Assembly: GCA_902782625.1 (NCBI GenBank)
Contig: CACZNZ010000047.1
Coordinates: 1 to 9,900, forward strand
Source of the DNA: an uncultured Lachnospiraceae bacterium
GTDB lineage: Bacteria > Bacillota > Clostridia > Lachnospirales > Lachnospiraceae
DNA: 9,900 nucleotides
Reading direction: 5' to 3'
Both the position numbers and the translations under genes were made by a program. This document shows, in pieces, positions 6,652 to 9,900 of the stretch. A model generated the notes under the pieces. That model made no database searches, was not told the origin of the DNA, and saw only the letters and a list, made by a program, of their open reading frames with translations. Numbering within the stretch: the first letter of the stretch is position 1; each line of letters begins with the position of its first letter.

Positions 6652-6960
6652 TTATGCGTTGATTTTCTCGATCTTAACCTTTGTGTAGGTCTGTCTGTGA
6701 CCCTGTTTCTTGTGGTATCCTGTCTTTCTCTTGTACTTGTAGACGATCACTTTCTTTGCCTTGCCGTCTCCAATTACAGAAGCTTCCACTGTTGCACCAG
6801 CAACTACAGGATCTCCCACTTTCACTTCGTCACCGCTCACTGCCAGAACCTGATCAAACGTATAAGTTGATCCTGCTTCTGCGCCGAGCTTCTCGACTAA
6901 GATTACATCGCCTTCGCTTACTTTGTACTGTTTACCACCTGTTGCAATAATAGCGTACAT
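6652..6960 (-). CDS. rplU: 50S ribosomal protein L21
   Basis: L21 binds 23S rRNA in the large ribosomal subunit. The 102-residue protein starts [18 protein letters not shown] and has the C-terminal L21 signature [22 protein letters not shown] (split here as [10 protein letters not shown] then [10 protein letters not shown]). Length is normal. AGGAGG lies 6 nt before the ATG. It is the first gene after a strong promoter and a structured leader, and is followed by prp and rpmA, the usual Bacillota order. Confidence 0.97.
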   Translation of the reverse strand: MYAIIATGGKQYKVSEGDVILVEKLGAEAGSTYTFDQVLAVSGDEVKVGDPVVAGATVEASVIGDGKAKKVIVYKYKRKTGYHKKQGHRQTYTKVKIEKINA

Positions 6961-7037
6961 ATGGCACCTCCTGAATAATAATCGCCAGCTGCGGTGCTGC
7001 CAAAAGGGCAGACTTCTACCTCACTGTGCGTAACACA
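6961..7037 (-). ncRNA. Probable ribosomal protein L21 leader (cis-regulatory 5' UTR)
   Basis: The 77-nt leader between the predicted start site and rplU can fold. A 5-bp hairpin forms from CTGCC and GGCAG (6997-7001 with 7007-7011). Alternatively GCACC pairs with GGTGC (6993-6997 with 6964-6968), which would mask part of the rplU ribosome binding site. The two pairings share the base at 6997, so they may compete. Structured L21 leaders are known in Bacillota and sit exactly here; the match to that RNA family is by position and folding, not by a covariance search. Confidence 0.65.
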
Positions 7038-7043
7038 AATGAT

Positions 7044-7072
7044 ATAATATCATGCGAAAAAGTCTCTGTCAA
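7044..7072 (-). promoter_or_regulatory. Strong promoter of rplU-prp-rpmA
   Basis: On the minus strand, the perfect -35 TTGACA (7067-7072) and the -10 TATTAT (7044-7049) are separated by 17 bp. The -35 contains the TGA stop codon of the RNase G gene, so the promoter overlaps the end of that gene. The predicted start is near 7037. Confidence 0.85.
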
Positions 7073-8247
7073 TCATTTTTTTCATGGTAATCGTAGCATT
7101 GTCTGATCTGAGCAGACAGCGGCTGTAAAACTTTCTTCCTTGTCATCTCCACAAGGCCAAGGCTCGTATAGTCAAACACAACTGCACGGATACGGTCTTT
7201 GGCACAAGCCTCTCTTAATGCATCGAGTAATGCAGTTCTTTTCTTTTTGTCATTCAGATTAATAAAGTCGGTAACGATGATCCCCGACAGATTTCTGATA
7301 CGGATCTGCCTTGCTATCTCTTTAGCTGCCTCAAGATTTACCTGATATCCTACATTGCCCATTTTACTCGACGCACCTGTCACACTGCCTGAGTTTACAT
7401 CGATCACCGTCATAGCTTCGGTCTCTTCAATTATCAAAAATGCACCGGAGTCGAGCCAGACTCTCTTTGACAGCGCCTTATCAAAATGATGTTCAAAGCG
7501 GTACAGATTCCACAGGGAATAGGAGTCCTCATATAATGTTATCTTCCTGCTGCCGCCATACCATGCTGTTAGTTCTTCAAAAATATCTGGCTGGTCTGTC
7601 TTGATCTCTGACAGTTCTTTTGCAGGAAGCTCTTTCCCCAGAAGAATATAATGCGGCGCCTCCCGATAAAGAACCGTACCAAATTGTGCTGTCTTCGCTC
7701 TTTTTATAATATCGGAAAACCGGTTTTTTAATAATTCTAACTCTTCCAGCAAATCTTCTTCCGCTGCTGAAGCTGCGTTTGTCCTTATGATAACGTCAAA
7801 TCCATCTGTATCCATTTTCTTCACTTTCGATAGAAGTTCTTCCCGCACAGATGGATCTTTGATCTTCTTGGAAATATATACGCCCCCTTTTCCGGAAGCT
7901 AAAGCCAATGTGATACCGGTAATGCTGATATTTCTGCTCGCTTTGGGCTGTTTTGATTCCGTGCCTTCTCTCTTGATCTGCACCAGAATAGGATCCCCTG
8001 TTTTCACAGGTAGTTCTATTCCTCTTTCAGACAAAGGAAGATAGACTGTCTCCTCATTACCGATCCGGACAAAAGCAGCGCCTAGACCTTCTGCGATGTG
8101 TTCTATTCGTCCCAGATAGATATTCCCCATATTGGACCTGACGTTTTCTGGACAGACATAAAGTTCTACCGGTTCTCCGTCCTGGAAATAACCGTAGAAG
8201 ACATCCTGGTTTCTGCGAGTAATAACAATCTTGCCTTCTTTATCCAT
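7069..8247 (-). CDS. rng: Ribonuclease E/G family endonuclease (RNase G type)
   Basis: RNase E/G enzymes cut single-stranded RNA and take part in rRNA maturation and mRNA decay. The 392-residue protein has an S1-like RNA-binding region (about 36-110, NMGNIYLGRIEHI), the 5'-end sensor RT pair R155-T156 (DVIIRTNAA), and the catalytic aspartates D283 (TVIDVNSG) and D327 (IIVTDFIN), followed by VEMTRKK (366-372). It stops about 20 residues after that motif, so the CPxCxGxG zinc-link found in E. coli RNase E and G is absent; the only nearby cysteine is C384. The frame is open to 8382, but the ATG at 8247 has GGAGG 9 nt upstream and matches the family N-terminus. It overlaps the preceding gene by 8 bp. 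Confidence 0.93.
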   Translation of the reverse strand: MDKEGKIVITRRNQDVFYGYFQDGEPVELYVCPENVRSNMGNIYLGRIEHIAEGLGAAFVRIGNEETVYLPLSERGIELPVKTGDPILVQIKREGTESKQPKASRNISITGITLALASGKGGVYISKKIKDPSVREELLSKVKKMDTDGFDVIIRTNAASAAEEDLLEELELLKNRFSDIIKRAKTAQFGTVLYREAPHYILLGKELPAKELSEIKTDQPDIFEELTAWYGGSRKITLYEDSYSLWNLYRFEHHFDKALSKRVWLDSGAFLIIEETEAMTVIDVNSGSVTGASSKMGNVGYQVNLEAAKEIARQIRIRNLSGIIVTDFINLNDKKKRTALLDALREACAKDRIRAVVFDYTSLGLVEMTRKKVLQPLSAQIRQCYDYHEKND

Positions 8248-8965
8248 TTTCCAGGCCCTCCGGTACAAGCATCTTTTCGATATCCCATCCGACTGCACCA
8301 AGCGGCATGAGCTTCCCCTCTTTTTCCAGATATGTCTCCAGCCTGTGATACATAAATCCTTCCGAATCATAATCATATCCAAGATACTGGCAGAAGGCCT
8401 CCATAACCAGATGCGGTTTTAAGTTCTGTTCACTTCCTGTCACCAGTTTCATGAAGATTGTTTCGTCTCTCGTCTCCATCTCCAGAATCAGTGGCGCGAT
8501 ATCCACCATTTTCTCCGAACGCTTGGTCTTCTTATTGATCATGATCTCTTCCTGCATCAGAAACATGCCCGTTCTTTGCAGAAATGGTTTGGTAAAATAA
8601 TGGTTTTTACGGAAAGACACCAGATAATCTGCCGCTTTTGTCTGCGACATGCAGCTTTTTTCCTTATCTTCGATTCTTCTAAATTCGAGAATCGAAATTC
8701 CTTCATTCATCTGTTTATTAAGCCTGTCCATCATCTCCTGACCCGGGTAACTCCAGTCGAAGGTAATATCCACATACTCCCCTTCACTGGTCATGCCGAT
8801 GCCCAGAGGCGCTGCAAAACTCATGATCTGATGGGGACTCATCCCCTGGGAAAAAGTTACCGGAAGATCCGCTCTCATGATGGCTTTGTGAAAATATCTC
8901 TGCACGTCGAGATGTCCGATAAATTTCAGGACTCCGGTCTTAGACCACTTGACTCTTGCTTTCAA
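8240..8965 (-). CDS. DUF2344 / TIGR03936 radical SAM-linked protein
   Basis: This belongs to an uncharacterised family encoded next to, or fused to, a particular type of radical SAM protein. It has 241 residues with family features at the N-terminus: KARVKWSKTG, FIGHLDVQRYFHKA, LPVTFSQGMSPHQIMSFAAPL. There is no obvious catalytic motif or membrane segment. The start is taken as TTG at 8965: GGAGGAGG (8974-8981) lies 8 nt upstream and the resulting N-terminus fits the family. The only in-frame start candidates further upstream lie before or inside that ribosome binding site. It overlaps the radical SAM gene by 26 bp and rng by 8 bp, pointing to translational coupling of the three genes. The reaction or substrate cannot be told from sequence. 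Confidence 0.9.
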   Translation of the reverse strand: MKARVKWSKTGVLKFIGHLDVQRYFHKAIMRADLPVTFSQGMSPHQIMSFAAPLGIGMTSEGEYVDITFDWSYPGQEMMDRLNKQMNEGISILEFRRIEDKEKSCMSQTKAADYLVSFRKNHYFTKPFLQRTGMFLMQEEIMINKKTKRSEKMVDIAPLILEMETRDETIFMKLVTGSEQNLKPHLVMEAFCQYLGYDYDSEGFMYHRLETYLEKEGKLMPLGAVGWDIEKMLVPEGLENG

Positions 8966-9900
8966 AGCAGACACCTCCTCCGAATCTGGCAGCACCGCAG
9001 CCGGAACATTTCTCCCGGCAGTTCGGTGTCACTTTTGCCTCCATCGCATTCTTCCATTCGCATTCCAGAAATTTCCTGGTCACACCGATATCGATAAAAT
9101 CCCACGGAAAAATTTCATCGATCGGCCTTTGTCTTGTTGTATAAAAATGATAATCAATACCATATTCTTCCAGGGTCTCCATCCAGACATCATATTGGAA
9201 ATACTCAGTCCATGCATCATAGATGCGTCCTTTTTTATAGATGGCATGGATAGCATCGGCAAGTTTCCGATCCCCTCTGGCAAGGATTCCTTCTATTAAT
9301 ATGGTCTTGACATCATGCCATTTGAAAGAAAGACTTCTTCTGTTATGCTGCTGGCGGAATTCGTCATTGACAAGATGGGCTCTTCTCTGGTATTCCTCCG
9401 GCTCACACATCGAAGCCCATTGGAACGGAGTAAATGGTTTGGGAATTAAAAATGAACAACTTGCCCCCACACTCACCCGTCCATGACGATACCGGGAATC
9501 CATCTTATAGTAATGCATCGCCACTTTTTCGGACAGATGGGCAATTCCTTTCATATCCTCTTCTGTTTCGGTCGGAAGTCCCATCATAAAATAGAGTTTG
9601 ACTTTATTCCAGCCACCCTTGAAGGCTTCTTCTGCCCCGTGAAGGATCTCTTCTTCCGTAAGTCCCTTGTTGATCACATCTCTCATTCTCTGCGTTCCTG
9701 CTTCGGGCGCAAAGGTCAGGCTGCTCTTTCTTACATCCTGAACTTTACTCATAACATCCAGGGAGAAAGCATCAATCCGAAGAGACGGCAAAGCGATATT
9801 TACTCTTTTTTTCCCGAACTTTTCAATCAGATATTCACAGAGCTCGGGCAGTTTCGAATAATCACTCGAACTTAGAGAACTTAAAGATATCTCGTTATTT
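8940..9900 (-). CDS. Radical SAM protein (TIGR03960-type), 3' part only
   Basis: The last 319 residues of a protein whose 5' part is beyond the right edge; the frame is open to the window end. The visible part starts NNEISLSSLSSSDYSKLPEL and continues with PSLRIDAFS, LTFAPEAGTQRMRDVINKGLTEE and KLYFMMGLPTETEEDM, all typical of the later strands of a radical SAM barrel. The cluster-binding CxxxCxxC motif would lie just upstream and is not seen. The C-terminus has a cysteine cluster (NCREKCSGCGAARFGGGVC, about 21 residues before the end) that may bind metal. It resembles the B12-binding/radical SAM family that always pairs with DUF2344 proteins, as here. Its biochemical function is unknown. The downstream partner's ribosome binding site is coded within its GGGV codons. 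Confidence 0.88.
   Translation of the reverse strand, partial: NNEISLSSLSSSDYSKLPELCEYLIEKFGKKRVNIALPSLRIDAFSLDVMSKVQDVRKSSLTFAPEAGTQRMRDVINKGLTEEEILHGAEEAFKGGWNKVKLYFMMGLPTETEEDMKGIAHLSEKVAMHYYKMDSRYRHGRVSVGASCSFLIPKPFTPFQWASMCEPEEYQRRAHLVNDEFRQQHNRRSLSFKWHDVKTILIEGILARGDRKLADAIHAIYKKGRIYDAWTEYFQYDVWMETLEEYGIDYHFYTTRQRPIDEIFPWDFIDIGVTRKFLECEWKNAMEAKVTPNCREKCSGCGAARFGGGVCFESKSQVV

Noticed and set aside
8248..8382. 45-codon extension of RNase G
   Set aside because: It overlaps the end of the DUF2344 gene and does not look like family sequence; the ATG at 8247 has a good ribosome binding site.
8680..8700. Short palindrome TTCGAGAATCGAA as an operator
   Set aside because: It lies in the middle of the DUF2344 coding sequence, has only 5-bp arms and no nearby promoter; chance is likely.
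9855..9885. Short direct repeats near the right edge
   Set aside because: They encode a Ser/Leu-rich stretch of the radical SAM protein that is typical of the family.

Overview
The window looks like a piece of chromosome from a low-to-moderate GC Gram-positive anaerobe of the class Clostridia, most likely a Lachnospiraceae-type gut bacterium (inference). The grounds are the prp gene between rplU and rpmA with an N-terminally extended L27, AGGAGG-type ribosome binding sites, a Gram-positive-type LexA box, YqeK/RsfS/YhbY gene order, and a YARHG-domain zinc-ribbon membrane protein. It is mostly core housekeeping sequence. I saw no phage, insertion sequence, CRISPR array or defence island.

Left end (1-900): a tRNA-Pro(GGG) on the minus strand and lexA on the plus strand are transcribed divergently from a 120 bp spacer. 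That spacer holds two good promoters and two LexA-box-like operators. lexA ends in a strong hairpin terminator that faces the end of the long minus-strand gene cluster.

From about 900 to the right edge every gene is on the minus strand. In transcription order (right to left): the 3' part of a radical SAM protein (cut by the window edge), its partner DUF2344/TIGR03936-type protein, and an RNase E/G family nuclease, all with overlapping genes. A new strong promoter then overlaps the RNase G stop codon and drives a leader (probable L21 leader) and rplU-prp-rpmA. A perfect 12-bp hairpin and a spacer of about 145 bp precede obgE-yhbY-nadD-yqeK-rsfS. Last come two envelope genes, a zinc-ribbon/YARHG membrane protein and a lipoprotein N-acetylmuramoyl-L-alanine amidase, packed tightly onto the end of that operon.

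The central theme is ribosome biogenesis: L21, L27, the Prp protease that matures L27, the Obg GTPase, the YhbY RNA-binding protein, the ribosome silencing factor RsfS and an RNase G. Added to this are NAD synthesis (nadD), Ap4A turnover (yqeK) and a cell-wall pair. The points most worth a second look are the uncharacterised radical SAM/DUF2344 pair upstream of RNase G, an RNase G ending before the zinc-link motif, the YARHG/amidase pair coupled to rsfS, and the double operator at lexA lying against a tRNA promoter.
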